DNA of 64,000 bases from Chitinophaga hostae (GTDB lineage: Bacteria > Bacteroidota > Bacteroidia > Chitinophagales > Chitinophagaceae): contig NZ_JAGTXB010000027.1 of the NCBI RefSeq assembly GCF_018224885.1, positions 1 through 64,000 on the forward strand, in the 5' to 3' direction. A program made the position numbers and the translations under genes. Shown in pieces: positions 18,521-27,328 of this stretch. Each line of letters begins with the position of its first letter. The stretch's first letter is position 1. A model generated the notes under the pieces. The model saw only the letters and a program-made list of their open reading frames with translations. It was not told where the DNA came from and made no database searches.

Positions 18521-19423
18521 ATGGTTGCATTACGAATATCACTTCTCTTCATGGCAGCGTTGTTGTTGTCAATGGCCGGCAGCACCCAGGTAAGGGTGTT
18601 GTCGGTGGCGCCGGAAGTAACCGGTACGAAATTAAAGACCATTCATTCGCCGCACCTGGTAGTACAGCCCGCCGGGCATGTTAACCGGCATCAGCTGCTG
18701 GTCATGATACCGGGTACCGGTGGAAGCGCCGCCGATTTCCGTTCGTTTGACAGCTGCTTTGCCGCGATGGGATATTACGTGGTGACGCTGGATTATCCGA
18801 ATAGCGTGATTACTACTGTTTGCTCGAAAAGTGAAGACAGTACCTGTTTTGATAATTTCCGCCGGGAGATTATGTTTGGCACGCCGGTGAGTGATAAAGT
18901 AGCCGTAGATTCAGCCAATTGTATTGTAAGCCGTGTAACAGCCCTGCTGGTATACCTGGCTAAACGGGATGCCAGCTGGCAAACATTTATACAACAGGGA
19001 AAAGTGCGTTGGGATAAGGTCATCGCAGCGGGGCATTCACAAGGAGCAGGACATGCCGCTTATATGGGCAAGCAGTTCGTACTGCGTGGTGTATTGATGT
19101 TTTCGGGGCCGCAGGACTACCTGCAGTATTTTAATATGCCGGCACGCTGGCAGCGGGAGAATGGCCGCACACCGGTGAAAAGGTATTATGCGTTTCTGCA
19201 TACCGGCGACCCGTTTAATTTTCAATACCAGGTAGCAGATGTAGCGGCCATCAACCACCTGGCAGTAACGGATACCACGATGGTGAAACCTGGAGCGGCA
19301 GTACGCTCCACGCGTCAGATACTGGTTACAGATATAGATAAAAGCGACCGGCATGGGTCTACCTTGGGAAAAGAGTTTACAGGGGTATGGAAATATATGA
19401 TCAGCAGCGCCGGTGCGAAATAG
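18521..19423 (+). CDS. Secreted alpha/beta hydrolase
   Basis: Protein of 300 aa with a signal peptide ending near AGSTQ. The nucleophile elbow is GHSQGAGHA, with Ser as nucleophile, in a typical esterase context (MIPGTGGSAADF forms the oxyanion-side loop). A late DRHGST segment probably supplies the catalytic His. The substrate is unknown; esterase activity on polysaccharide side groups or lipids is plausible. It follows the metalloprotease by 62 bases and may share its transcript. Confidence 0.8.
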   Translation: MVALRISLLFMAALLLSMAGSTQVRVLSVAPEVTGTKLKTIHSPHLVVQPAGHVNRHQLLVMIPGTGGSAADFRSFDSCFAAMGYYVVTLDYPNSVITTVCSKSEDSTCFDNFRREIMFGTPVSDKVAVDSANCIVSRVTALLVYLAKRDASWQTFIQQGKVRWDKVIAAGHSQGAGHAAYMGKQFVLRGVLMFSGPQDYLQYFNMPARWQRENGRTPVKRYYAFLHTGDPFNFQYQVADVAAINHLAVTDTTMVKPGAAVRSTRQILVTDIDKSDRHGSTLGKEFTGVWKYMISSAGAK

Positions 19424-19432
19424 AAAACCTGA

Positions 19433-19470
19433 TAAAAAGAAAGCCGGCCCTCAGTGCGGAACCGGCTTCT
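19433..19470 (-). terminator. Hairpin with U-tract on the minus strand (end of the candidate RNA)
   Basis: On the minus strand AAGCCGGTTCCGC pairs, with a mismatch, to GGGCCGGCTT and is followed by TCTTTTTATC. The T-run lies on the minus-strand side, so it best fits the end of a minus-strand transcript, although it may also stop the alpha/beta hydrolase transcript. Confidence 0.65.
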
Positions 19471-19653
19471 TATCATCACTCTCTTCACACTATCAAACTT
19501 CACAGGAATTGGTTCTAACTATGGTTCCGTTTTTCTTAAAGCGGGCATGCCAGCTAAGGGCCTCCTGCAGCAGAGGTGGTGTTTGAACCACCCTTTACAG
19601 GCATTGGGAAAATAATCAACCTGTTCGTCGCGGTAGCTGGCCTGTGCGCTTTG
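19433..19653 (-). ncRNA. Candidate structured RNA, about 220 nt, possibly 6S-like
   Basis: No open frame explains 19424-19801. On the minus strand TATTTTTG (19660-19667) fits the -7 box. A closing stem follows at once: GCAAAGCG near the 5' end against CGCTTT, continued by GGCCAGCTA against TAGCTGGC. Inside are a GGTGGT/ACCACC hairpin and a CCTC/GAGG hairpin around CTGCTGCAG. An unpaired 3' part leads to a U-tailed terminator. A 5'-terminal closing stem around an interrupted helix recalls 6S RNA, but no decisive 6S motif was recognised and the family call is open. Motifs of SRP RNA, tmRNA and RNase P RNA were not found. Confidence 0.55.
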
Positions 19654-19659
19654 CGGGCA

Positions 19660-19667
19660 CAAAAATA
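19660..19667 (-). promoter_or_regulatory. -7 box of the candidate RNA
   Basis: TATTTTTG on the minus strand is a perfect TAnnTTTG match. It stands about seven bases before the GCAAAGCG closing-stem strand. No clear -33 TTTG was found. Confidence 0.5.
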
Positions 19668-19801
19668 CGGGGACATTTTATGGCTGATCTGCGTTTTTGA
19701 GTCATTTTTTTGTTAGTTCCGGCCACCGGTCTTTTGAGAGTATTTCGTTATATTTAGTAATGCGTCATCAATTTATTATCCACTACTAAATCCCAATTAT
19801 T

Positions 19802-20212
19802 ATGAAGCGAATCCTTCTTGTATTTTCATGTGTTTGTTTTTTGAGTACGGCCACCACGCAGGCACAAAGTATACTTGACCAGGCGAAGAAGACGGCCGGC
19901 AGCGTACAATCGTTTGATGCGGGAGGTATCGCCGGCAGCATCCTCGGAAAACTTACCCCTGCCCTGGCATTGACAGGTGCGCAACAACCGAAGGTACAGG
20001 ATCTGATCACCGGCTTCCTGAAAAAGAAGGCGGGCATACTGCCGCTGCAGCAATCTAACCCCAGCGGCTATACGTCGAAATTCGGAGGATTGAAGAACGG
20101 CTTATTTTCCAAACTGAAAACATTACTGACGCTGAGTCAATATACCAAGCTGCTGGGTCTGAAGCCTAAAACCAATGATGCCGCCAACGTATTGTCGCAA
20201 TTGTTCTACTAG
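19802..20212 (+). CDS. Small secreted protein of unknown function
   Basis: Protein of 136 aa with a clear signal peptide (FSCVCFLSTATTQAQS). The mature part is short, helical and rich in Leu/Lys (GGIAGSILGKLTPALALTG, LITGFLKKKAGILPLQ, FSKLKTLLTLSQYTKLLGLK), and no catalytic motif is visible. It resembles small periplasmic helical proteins common in Bacteroidota; no function can be assigned. A hairpin that probably terminates it begins 29 bases after the stop. Confidence 0.75.
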   Translation: MKRILLVFSCVCFLSTATTQAQSILDQAKKTAGSVQSFDAGGIAGSILGKLTPALALTGAQQPKVQDLITGFLKKKAGILPLQQSNPSGYTSKFGGLKNGLFSKLKTLLTLSQYTKLLGLKPKTNDAANVLSQLFY

Positions 20213-20241
20213 CGAACATATGTAACTAAAGGTAACAGAGA

Positions 20242-20283
20242 GCGGATATTTTCTTGTTTGCGTGCAGGAAAGTATCCGCTTTC
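20242..20283 (+). terminator. Hairpin after the small secreted protein
   Basis: GCGGATA (20242-20248) pairs with TATCCGC (20273-20279) and the internal bases TTTTC/GGAAA can extend the stem. A pyrimidine-rich CTTTCT tail follows. The short T-run makes it a moderate candidate. Confidence 0.5.
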
Positions 20284-20288
20284 TGCTT

Positions 20289-20296
20289 TATCTTCG
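20289..20296 (+). promoter_or_regulatory. Possible -7 box of the nuclease gene
   Basis: TATCTTCG is one base off the TAnnTTTG consensus and lies 21 bases before ATG 20317. The supposed leader would be very short, as is common in this phylum. Confidence 0.35.
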
Positions 20297-20316
20297 CCGC
20301 CGTTCGTTACCATTCT

Positions 20317-21759
20317 ATGTCAAAGAGGAAAAAGAAGCCAAGGAAACAAAAGACACAAAAGAAGCATCAGGGATTTAATAGTATAGCCGTTGTTGTTATC
20401 CTGATCATTGCCGCTTTTGCGGTAACTACCTGTTCCCGCAAGATAGCAGGAGATAAAGTTTCTCCTCCTCCCCATAAAAAAGCGGTCCATAAAAAAGATA
20501 AGAAACCACTTGCCGTCACTCCCTTGCTGACGGAGGATTTTGAATCCGGTTCTAAAACAAATTATAATAATGGTGTGGTTGACCTGTTCAGCGGCCCCTG
20601 GAAATTCAAAGATGCTGTTACCGGCGATCTGGAGGAGGACCATAAAACAGGCACCCAGGCCCTGCGCATCCGGAATACCGGTATGGCAGGTATGGATTTC
20701 GATATCCGGTTCAGGGGCACGGTAACGGTTACACTGAAACATGCGCTGTATGGAAATGATAAAAAAGGGGAGTGGGAGTTGTGGGCTTCTGTAAACGGGG
20801 GGCAAAGTTATTTTCGTGTAGGGGATGGGGTGAGTGCTGCCACGAATGCATTGCGAACGGCTACATTTACAGTGGCTGTTACCGGAAGGATCCGTTTTGA
20901 TATCCGCAAAACGGATAAGGGCAACAGCAGGATCAATGTGGATGCCTTCCGGGTTATAGCAGGCGGAAAGCTGCCGCCGCCCGGTCCGGAAACACCCGCT
21001 GAAAGCGGAGCAGACGATAATATGCTGCTGGGTAATCCCAGTGGCGCCGGTACGTCGATGGTGATGGCCAATAATTACCTCATGAACAAAGGGTATTACC
21101 AGTTATCTTATAACCGGGCGAAAGGTACGCCCAACTGGGTATGCTGGCATGTTTCCAGGCGCGACCTGGGGCATATGTCGAGGGCGAATGATTTCAGACC
21201 GGATGCCGATCTGCCGGGAGACTGGTACCAGGTATCGCAAACCAGTTATATAGGAAGTGGTTTTGACAGGGGACATAATTGTCCTTCGGGCGACCGGACT
21301 TTCAGCAGGGATGCCAACGAAGCCACGTTCCTCATGACCAATATGATTCCGCAGGCGCCGAACCATAATCAGCATTTGTGGAAAAACCTGGAAGAATATA
21401 CCCGTGAGCTGGTGATGAAAGGCAACGAAGTGTATGTGATTATGGGCAGCTATGGCATCGGAGGTGTTGGCAGCAAAGGACTGACGAAAACGATAGATGA
21501 CAGCCGTGTGACTGTTCCGGATCATATCTGGAAAATACTGGTTGTTTTGCCAGAGGGGAATAATGACCTGCAACGTATTAATAAAAATACACGCATCATA
21601 GCCGTGAATACTCCGAATAAGAATGATGTTAATGCGAAGTGGACAGCTTATCTGACCTCCATAACAGAAATTGAGAAGATAACGCGTTATAAGTTGTTGG
21701 ACAAAGTGCCGGCTGCAGTAAGACAGGAATTAGTTAAGAAGATAGACACAGGGGACTAG
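20317..21759 (+). CDS. DNA/RNA non-specific endonuclease, membrane-anchored or exported
   Basis: Protein of 480 aa from ATG 20317 (the longer frame starts at TTG 20254 and lacks support). A very basic N-terminus (KRKKKPRKQKTQKK) precedes one hydrophobic segment (IAVVVILIIAAFAV), so the nuclease is probably anchored with its body outside the cytoplasm. A beta-sandwich-like region at about 70-220 precedes the NUC1-type nuclease domain, which carries the DRGHNCPSGDR motif with catalytic His320 and the metal-binding NHNQHLWKNLE segment. Such enzymes degrade environmental DNA and RNA for nutrients or act as toxins; no immunity gene is visible next to it, so scavenging is more likely. Confidence 0.9.
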   Translation: MSKRKKKPRKQKTQKKHQGFNSIAVVVILIIAAFAVTTCSRKIAGDKVSPPPHKKAVHKKDKKPLAVTPLLTEDFESGSKTNYNNGVVDLFSGPWKFKDAVTGDLEEDHKTGTQALRIRNTGMAGMDFDIRFRGTVTVTLKHALYGNDKKGEWELWASVNGGQSYFRVGDGVSAATNALRTATFTVAVTGRIRFDIRKTDKGNSRINVDAFRVIAGGKLPPPGPETPAESGADDNMLLGNPSGAGTSMVMANNYLMNKGYYQLSYNRAKGTPNWVCWHVSRRDLGHMSRANDFRPDADLPGDWYQVSQTSYIGSGFDRGHNCPSGDRTFSRDANEATFLMTNMIPQAPNHNQHLWKNLEEYTRELVMKGNEVYVIMGSYGIGGVGSKGLTKTIDDSRVTVPDHIWKILVVLPEGNNDLQRINKNTRIIAVNTPNKNDVNAKWTAYLTSITEIEKITRYKLLDKVPAAVRQELVKKIDTGD

Positions 21760-22162
21760 CGCTTGTATCGTTAAAAAAAATATTATGTCGTTGTGGTAAT
21801 TATATTATAAATTGCATAAAATTATTATGTTTTTATAGTTTTTTTATTATTAACCATAAAAAAATCATGATAAGTTTTTGGAAAGCCCAATTTGGCACAA
21901 TTTTATTGAAAGTACCGTAGCAACATGTAACTAAAAGTATCCTTGAAGCGTTATTAACAATTACAAAGCTAACTTGAAGTTTAACTAACGGATTACTAGC
22001 AAGATGAACCTACACTTTTCTTGATTATATGCATGTATAACAAGAGCATATTGTGCACGCGATAGAAAAGGATACTACGTAATAACTTGCGGAATACGAC
22101 GTTATATACTTGAAAGCTTAGCAACGTGAGCTTTTTAAACATTAATTTTATATATAATCAAT
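21760..22162. other. Gene-free AT-rich stretch of 403 bases
   Basis: This stretch lies between the nuclease and the glycosyltransferase genes. It has no credible open frame and no clear hairpin. It probably holds the leader and promoter of the glycosyltransferase, but no convincing -7 box was identified. Confidence 0.6.
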
Positions 22163-22963
22163 ATGGGTGAAAGAGTGTCGGTAGCCTTACTTGTTTCAAC
22201 GTATAACTGGCCGGAAGCGTTAAAGCTTGTGCTGGAAAGTGTACTGGTGCAAACCGTCCTCCCTGATGAAGTCATTATCGCTGATGATGGCTCCGGAGAG
22301 GCCACCAGGGCTGTTGTTGATGCTTTCAGACAAAAAACTTCCATCCCGGTAAAGCATTTCTGGCATCCGGATGAAGGCTTTCGCAAAACGATTATTATAA
22401 ACCAGGCCATTACAGGTACTTCTTCTGAATATATTATACAAATTGATGGCGACATTGTGATGCATGAGCTTTTCATCAAGGATCATGTCAGCGAAGCGGA
22501 AAGAGGCTACTATATTCGCGGCAGCCGCGTATTGTTACAGGAAGAGATCACTAAGAGGTGTTTACGCACCGGCAGTTTTGAGCCGGTAACCACTTTTACA
22601 AAAGGGCTCAGGAACAGGATTAACTCGCTTAGAATTCCTTTACTGGCGCCATTGGTCATAAAAAAGAGCAAACGTTCGAGGAACTGGATTGGTTGTAACT
22701 GTGCTTTCTGGAGGCAGGATTTTTTGAAAGTGAACGGTTACAATAATGAGCTAAAGGGTTGGGGACACGAGGATATAGAGCTGGCAGCGCGTTTTATCAA
22801 TTCGGGGCTTTACCAGAAAAAGATCAAGCTGAAGGCCGTTTGCTACCACCTGCACCATCCGTTTAACGATCGTGTGCATGAGAATATCAACTACAGGGTG
22901 TACCTCGATACACTGAATCGTGGCATTGCTTATTGTTCAAACGGGTATCATCACCAACTGTGA
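22163..22963 (+). CDS. Family 2 glycosyltransferase with GT7-like C-terminal segment
   Basis: Cytosolic GT-A fold transferase of 266 aa. The N-terminal half has the GT2 pattern (STYNWPEALKLVLESVLVQT, DEVIIADDGSGEAT) and a QIDGDIV DxD motif for nucleotide-sugar/metal binding. The second half has NCAFWRQDFLKVNGY and GWGHEDIELAARF, the galactosyltransferase-like C-terminal motif seen in chondroitin-synthase-type enzymes. It likely adds a hexose or HexNAc to a surface glycan. It stands alone, convergent with the ABC exporter, so the target glycan is unknown. Confidence 0.88.
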   Translation: MGERVSVALLVSTYNWPEALKLVLESVLVQTVLPDEVIIADDGSGEATRAVVDAFRQKTSIPVKHFWHPDEGFRKTIIINQAITGTSSEYIIQIDGDIVMHELFIKDHVSEAERGYYIRGSRVLLQEEITKRCLRTGSFEPVTTFTKGLRNRINSLRIPLLAPLVIKKSKRSRNWIGCNCAFWRQDFLKVNGYNNELKGWGHEDIELAARFINSGLYQKKIKLKAVCYHLHHPFNDRVHENINYRVYLDTLNRGIAYCSNGYHHQL

Positions 22964-22967
22964 CTGT

Positions 22968-23105
22968 GATTAGTGTGATTGTCCGTGATGAGAGAAGATT
23001 AAAAAAAGATTGAAATCAGCAAATAAAAGCAAAGAAGCCGTTTGATATAATATCAAACGGCTTCTTTGCTTTTTATATGCGCTTATCAGGACAATCATAT
23101 TAATC
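22968..23105. repeat. Composite inverted repeat with 23-bp hairpin between convergent genes (element C)
   Basis: The outer imperfect arms are 22968-22989 (GATTAGTGTGATTGTCCGTG) and the complement of 23085-23105. Inside is a perfect 23-bp stem, 23025-23047 against 23051-23073, closed by a three-base loop TAA and flanked by A-rich and T-rich tracts. It should terminate transcription from both sides. The ABC exporter stop codon (23100-23102) lies in the right outer arm. Confidence 0.88.
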
Positions 23106-24938
23106 AGACGAATCAGCGTTGCTTGCGAAGGTCTGCATTTCTATGAGTCGTGCGTAAATACCGTTGTTATTGAGGAGTTGCAGGTGGTTACCCTGTTCGG
23201 CAACCTGCCCGTTATCCAGTACTACAATAAGATCCGCATTCTGGATGGTGCTCAGGCGGTGGGCAATCACCAGGGAGGTACGATTCTTCATCAGGTTGTT
23301 GAGTGCATCCTGCACCATTTTTTCGGATTCTGTATCCAGTGCAGAGGTAGCTTCATCCAGCAGCATCAGCGGCGGGTTGGAGAGTACGGCACGTGCAATA
23401 CAGATACGCTGGCGTTGTCCGCCGGAAAGTTTGGATCCTTTGTCACCTATATTGGTATCGTATCCATTTTCTGTATTAATAATAAACTCATGGGCGTTGG
23501 CGATCCGGGCGGCGGCTTCTACCTCGGCTGCGGTTGCAGCCGGCTTGGCAAAGGCGATGTTATTAAAGATCGTATCATTAAACAGGATCGATTCCTGGTT
23601 AACCACACCCATCAGGGCACGGAGTGATTCCATGGTAACTGATTTCAGGTTTTTACCATCTATCAGCACATTACCCGACTGAGGATCCATAAAACGGGGG
23701 ATGAGGTCCATCAGGGTAGACTTACCACCACCGGAAGGGCCTACCAGGGCTACTGAAGAACCTTTGGGGATAGTAAGATTGATATTGTGCAGGATCGTTT
23801 TTTCGCCGTAAGAGAAAGACACATTTTCGAAACGGATCTCTTGTTCGAAGCCGGTTAATTCGGTAGCTCCGGGGGCATTCACGACCAATGATTTTTCATC
23901 TATCAGGTCCAGTACCCGTTCACCAGCTGCAACACCGGAATGGATGTTGGTGAAAGCGCCGGAAATAGCTTTTGCCGGGCGCATGATCTGGGAGAAGAGG
24001 GCGATATACACCACAAAGGTAGACCCGTCCATATCTCCCTGGTTATTGATGATCAGGGAGCCGCCATAAAATACGATACCGGCCACCATTAATACACCAA
24101 GGGTTTCAGAAACGGGAGAGGCCAGCTGTTGTCTTTTCGCCATGGAGCGGGTAATCTTTGAATAGCGGCGGTTTTGCTTATCAAAACGATCGGTGATAAA
24201 ATTCACCGCATTGAATGCCTTTACGATCCGGATGCCGTTCAGTGCCTCATCGAGATAACTGATCATCATTCCGTAGGTTTCGTGGGAAGCTGTGGCTTGT
24301 TCTTTCAGTCTCCTTACAATTCTTGCGATGATCAAACCTGCCACCGGAATGATCAGCATAGAGATCAGCGTTAATTTATAGGAGATCAGGAATAACATTA
24401 CCAGGAAGGAAATCAGCGTGGCCGGTTCTTTAAATAAAACCTGCAGCGTGCCGGTAACAGTATATTGTACCACCTGTACATCCGACGCAATTTTGGAGAT
24501 AATATCTCCCTTTCTTTCATTACTGAAATAGCCCAGGTGCAGGTTCATTACGTTGTTAAATACGCTTCTGCGTAAGTTCAATAAGGTTTGTATTCTCAGG
24601 CTTTCCATGGTACGGTCGGCAAAATAGCGGAACAGGTTACCCAGCAATACGGAAGTTGCAATAGCAATGCATACAAATTCCAGGCTGACCAGCTGACCAT
24701 ACTGGCTTGAAATGGAGGTAGTATAATGTTTGAATACATCGAAGATCTTAAAGTAATTGTCGGGCATGGCGGTTACTTCCTTCGCCGGTGTTTTGTTAAA
24801 TAACGTATCCAGCAAAGGCGCCAGCAGCGCCAGGTTCAGCGTGCTGAAAATAACAGACAACAAGGTGCAGATGAAATAGGGGATCGCAAATTTGTTAATA
24901 GGTTTAGCAAATGATAAGAGTCGGAAGTATGTCTTCAT
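23100..24938 (-). CDS. ABC exporter, MsbA/lipid-A-exporter-like half transporter
   Basis: Inner-membrane ATP-driven exporter of 612 aa that works as a homodimer. Six membrane helices fill about 1-320 (ABC_membrane domain). The nucleotide-binding domain has Walker A GPSGGGKST, Q-loop VNQESILF, signature LSGGQRQRI, Walker B LMLLDEAT and the H-loop IAHRLST. The overall pattern fits the MsbA/lipid-flippase or multidrug type; the cargo is inferred only. It is a single gene that starts 194 bases after the sulfatase on the same strand, with a strong terminator between them, so it has its own promoter. Confidence 0.92.
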   Translation of the reverse strand: MKTYFRLLSFAKPINKFAIPYFICTLLSVIFSTLNLALLAPLLDTLFNKTPAKEVTAMPDNYFKIFDVFKHYTTSISSQYGQLVSLEFVCIAIATSVLLGNLFRYFADRTMESLRIQTLLNLRRSVFNNVMNLHLGYFSNERKGDIISKIASDVQVVQYTVTGTLQVLFKEPATLISFLVMLFLISYKLTLISMLIIPVAGLIIARIVRRLKEQATASHETYGMMISYLDEALNGIRIVKAFNAVNFITDRFDKQNRRYSKITRSMAKRQQLASPVSETLGVLMVAGIVFYGGSLIINNQGDMDGSTFVVYIALFSQIMRPAKAISGAFTNIHSGVAAGERVLDLIDEKSLVVNAPGATELTGFEQEIRFENVSFSYGEKTILHNINLTIPKGSSVALVGPSGGGKSTLMDLIPRFMDPQSGNVLIDGKNLKSVTMESLRALMGVVNQESILFNDTIFNNIAFAKPAATAAEVEAAARIANAHEFIINTENGYDTNIGDKGSKLSGGQRQRICIARAVLSNPPLMLLDEATSALDTESEKMVQDALNNLMKNRTSLVIAHRLSTIQNADLIVVLDNGQVAEQGNHLQLLNNNGIYARLIEMQTFASNADSSD

Positions 24939-24973
24939 ATTTTAATATAATCGTATAATGATTAGACGGTGCA

Positions 24974-25004
24974 TAAAAAAAACCGCATCGTTGCTGATGC
25001 GGTT
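24974..25004 (-). terminator. Strong intrinsic terminator of the sulfatase gene
   Basis: On the minus strand AACCGCATC (24996-25004) and GATGCGGTT (24981-24989) form a 9-bp stem with a six-base loop followed by a T-run of eight. It separates the sulfatase from the ABC exporter. Confidence 0.85.
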
Positions 25005-25132
25005 CCTTAAGTTTTTAATTTCCTATTTATCAATAACTTAAAGAAATATTTTCGGAAGCACATTCAAGCCTGCAGATCAACAGTAAATACTGTAATCAGG
25101 ACCCAAAAGTAGCCCTTTTGGCTTAATTGCCA

Positions 25133-26668
25133 TTAATTTTTCTCCAGTATTTTCAGGGCGTCGGTGTCTTTATACTGTATCATTAGTTTTTTTAGTTGGG
25201 CCTTTAGCGTAGCTGTAAGCTTTTCATAGCCTTTTTGTCCGTAAAGATTATTGATTTCATGCGGATCCTTTTTCAGGTCATACAACTCCCAGCTGCTTGA
25301 ATCGCCGTAGAAATGCACGAGGGTATATTGTTCGGTGCGGATACCAAAATGCGGATACACGTGGTGCGGTTCGGGGAACTCATAATAGTGGTAGTAAGCT
25401 TCTTTCCGCCAGGATACATTCTGAGCATTTTCTTTCAGCAGGGGCAGAAAGGACGCGCCTTGTATATCGGAGGGAACGGGTACACCGGCTATATTGAGAA
25501 TAGTAGGCGCCCAGTCGATATTCAGCATCAGTTGATTCACGGCAGTTCCGGGTTTGGTTACGCCGGGATATTTTATGATAAAAGGTGTACGTAATGATTC
25601 TTCGTACATAAAGCGTTTATCGAACCAGCCATGTTCTCCCATATAAAAGCCCTGATCAGAAGCATATACTACCACTGTATTTTGCGCCAGCCCTGATTTG
25701 TCGAGGTAGTCCAGTAACTGACCAATATTACGGTCGAGAGATTTTGCGGTGGCCAGGTAATCTTTCAGGTAACGTTGGTATTTCCATTCCACCAGTGCAT
25801 CGCCGGAGAGATGTTTGGCATCAAACTCTTTACTGATTTTATTTTCATAGTAATCGATATAGGCCTTTTTCTGTTCCGGCGTAAAACGGCCATAGATGCC
25901 TTTTTCGTAGTCGGCGTGTACTTTCAGGTCTTCTTTCAGGCGCATGGTTTTGTCGATGGTCATATCCTGGTTTTGTGCTGCCAGGCGATTTTTGTAGTCA
26001 TCTTTGAAGGTAGGGGGGAGCGGGAATGTTTTATCATCGTAGGCGCCCAGGTCCTGGATATCCGGCAGCCATTCGCGATGGGTCGCTTTTTCGCCTACTA
26101 CCAGGAAGAAAGGGCTGGACGTATCGCGGTTGTTCAGCCACTTGATAGCCAGACCGGTAATAATATTGGTTACATATCCCTCCTGGCGGGTGGTATCACC
26201 AGGGCTTATGATATCAGGATTGAAATACTGGCCCTGGCTGTTGAGGATGCGCCAATAGTTGAAGCCCTTGGGGAGGCTACCCAGGTGCCATTTACCTATC
26301 CAGGCCGTTTGGTAGCCATTTTGCTGAAGCAGTGCCGGGAAAAGTTGTTGCTGCACGTCAAACTTTTTCTCATTTAGCGTATAGCCGTTGATGTGGCTAT
26401 ACTTGCCGGTGAGCAGCGTAGCCCTGCTGGGGCCGCAAATGGAGTTGGTGACGAGCGCATTCTTAAAAAGGGTTCCTTGTTTGGCGATGCGGTCAATATT
26501 AGGCGTTTGTACCAGTTGGCTGCCATAGGCGCTAATAGCCTGATAGGCGTGATCATCCGAGAAAATGAAAATAATGTTTGGGCGTTGTTGTTGTGCATAG
26601 CTATTGGCAGCGAACAACAGCAAAAGGCCCCAGGTTTTCTTAAGATAGTTTGTGGCAAAGAAATTCAT
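25133..26668 (-). CDS. Sulfatase, Cys-type, exported
   Basis: Sulfate-ester hydrolase of 511 aa with a signal peptide (LLLLFAANSYAQ). The N-terminal metal site IFSDDHAY is followed by the activation motif Cys78-Gly-Pro-Ser-Arg82 (CGPSRATLLTGK), whose Cys must be converted to formylglycine. GKWHLG and ASDQGFYMGEHGW are further active-site segments, and the C-terminal subdomain ends with ELYDLKKDPHEINNLY. The pattern suggests the S1 sulfatases acting on sulfated glycans, such as N-sulfoglucosamine or glycosaminoglycan sulfatases; the substrate is uncertain. No maturase gene lies in this window. Confidence 0.92.
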   Translation of the reverse strand: MNFFATNYLKKTWGLLLLFAANSYAQQQRPNIIFIFSDDHAYQAISAYGSQLVQTPNIDRIAKQGTLFKNALVTNSICGPSRATLLTGKYSHINGYTLNEKKFDVQQQLFPALLQQNGYQTAWIGKWHLGSLPKGFNYWRILNSQGQYFNPDIISPGDTTRQEGYVTNIITGLAIKWLNNRDTSSPFFLVVGEKATHREWLPDIQDLGAYDDKTFPLPPTFKDDYKNRLAAQNQDMTIDKTMRLKEDLKVHADYEKGIYGRFTPEQKKAYIDYYENKISKEFDAKHLSGDALVEWKYQRYLKDYLATAKSLDRNIGQLLDYLDKSGLAQNTVVVYASDQGFYMGEHGWFDKRFMYEESLRTPFIIKYPGVTKPGTAVNQLMLNIDWAPTILNIAGVPVPSDIQGASFLPLLKENAQNVSWRKEAYYHYYEFPEPHHVYPHFGIRTEQYTLVHFYGDSSSWELYDLKKDPHEINNLYGQKGYEKLTATLKAQLKKLMIQYKDTDALKILEKN

Positions 26669-26817
26669 GTGTATGTATTTATCTCCCTAAATAAAAATTG
26701 CTGATAAGGATATGCTGTACCCGATAAAGATATTTTTATTATGTTATATATTATATGTGCTAATAAAATATTTTTGCGGGAGAAGGGGCTTCGCCCGAAT
26801 TTTTGAGTACCTGAAAG

Positions 26818-27294
26818 ATGAACGCCATGGCTATTATATTTCTTAATCAAAGTGAATGCGCTTTATGCGGTGATATTTTGCGGGATAGCAGTGATCTTCA
26901 GATGTTTCCGCCGTTGACGAACAACATGAAGGATCCGCTGTTTATTTTCAGTGATGCCGGTGTACATGCCAGCTGTCTTGATAAGCACTCACTGAAAGAA
27001 GAGGTGATGCATTATGTGGATCTGCAGACAGATACGTTTATGCGTAAAACCTGCCATGTGAGCGGAGAGCAGATAAACGATGTGAATGATTTTATCAGTA
27101 CCGGGTTATTGACGTCCAATAAACAGGAGCCGCTGCATCAGTTTAATTTCCTGCAAATGAAAAAATCGCAGTTACATAACTGGAAAGAAAGAGCGCTGTT
27201 CCTGGAGACTGCAGCAGCGTTTATCGCTGCGGGGAAATGGGATGGGTTTATGGGTTACAACGGCCTGCAGATCTGTATCGATGTGTTTAAATAA
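26818..27294 (+). CDS. Small protein with Cys/His zinc-ribbon-like N-terminus, unknown function
   Basis: Protein of 158 aa without signal peptide. The N-terminal SECALCGDIL has a CxxC pair, and HASCLDKHS about 40 residues later could complete a zinc site. The remainder is helical and polar (LHNWKERALFLETAAAFIAAGKWDGF). I do not recognise the family. An ATG at 26827 is an alternative start. It is a single gene between the sulfatase (divergent) and the DUF1349 gene (convergent). Confidence 0.65.
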   Translation: MNAMAIIFLNQSECALCGDILRDSSDLQMFPPLTNNMKDPLFIFSDAGVHASCLDKHSLKEEVMHYVDLQTDTFMRKTCHVSGEQINDVNDFISTGLLTSNKQEPLHQFNFLQMKKSQLHNWKERALFLETAAAFIAAGKWDGFMGYNGLQICIDVFK

Positions 27295-27295
27295 A

Positions 27296-27321
27296 ATGCG
27301 GCTACCTCCTGGCAGCCGCAT
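27296..27321. terminator. Bidirectional hairpin between convergent genes
   Basis: ATGCGGCT (27296-27303) pairs with AGCCGCAT (27314-27321) in the 34-base gap between the two stop codons. It is flanked by TAAAA and by AAGTTATTT, giving weak U-tracts either way. Confidence 0.65.
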
Positions 27322-27328
27322 AGTCAAG

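Noticed and set aside
21893..21908. Sigma-54-like TGGCAC followed by TTG upstream of the glycosyltransferase gene
   Set aside because: The spacing to TTG is two bases too long and the GC of the -12 element is missing.
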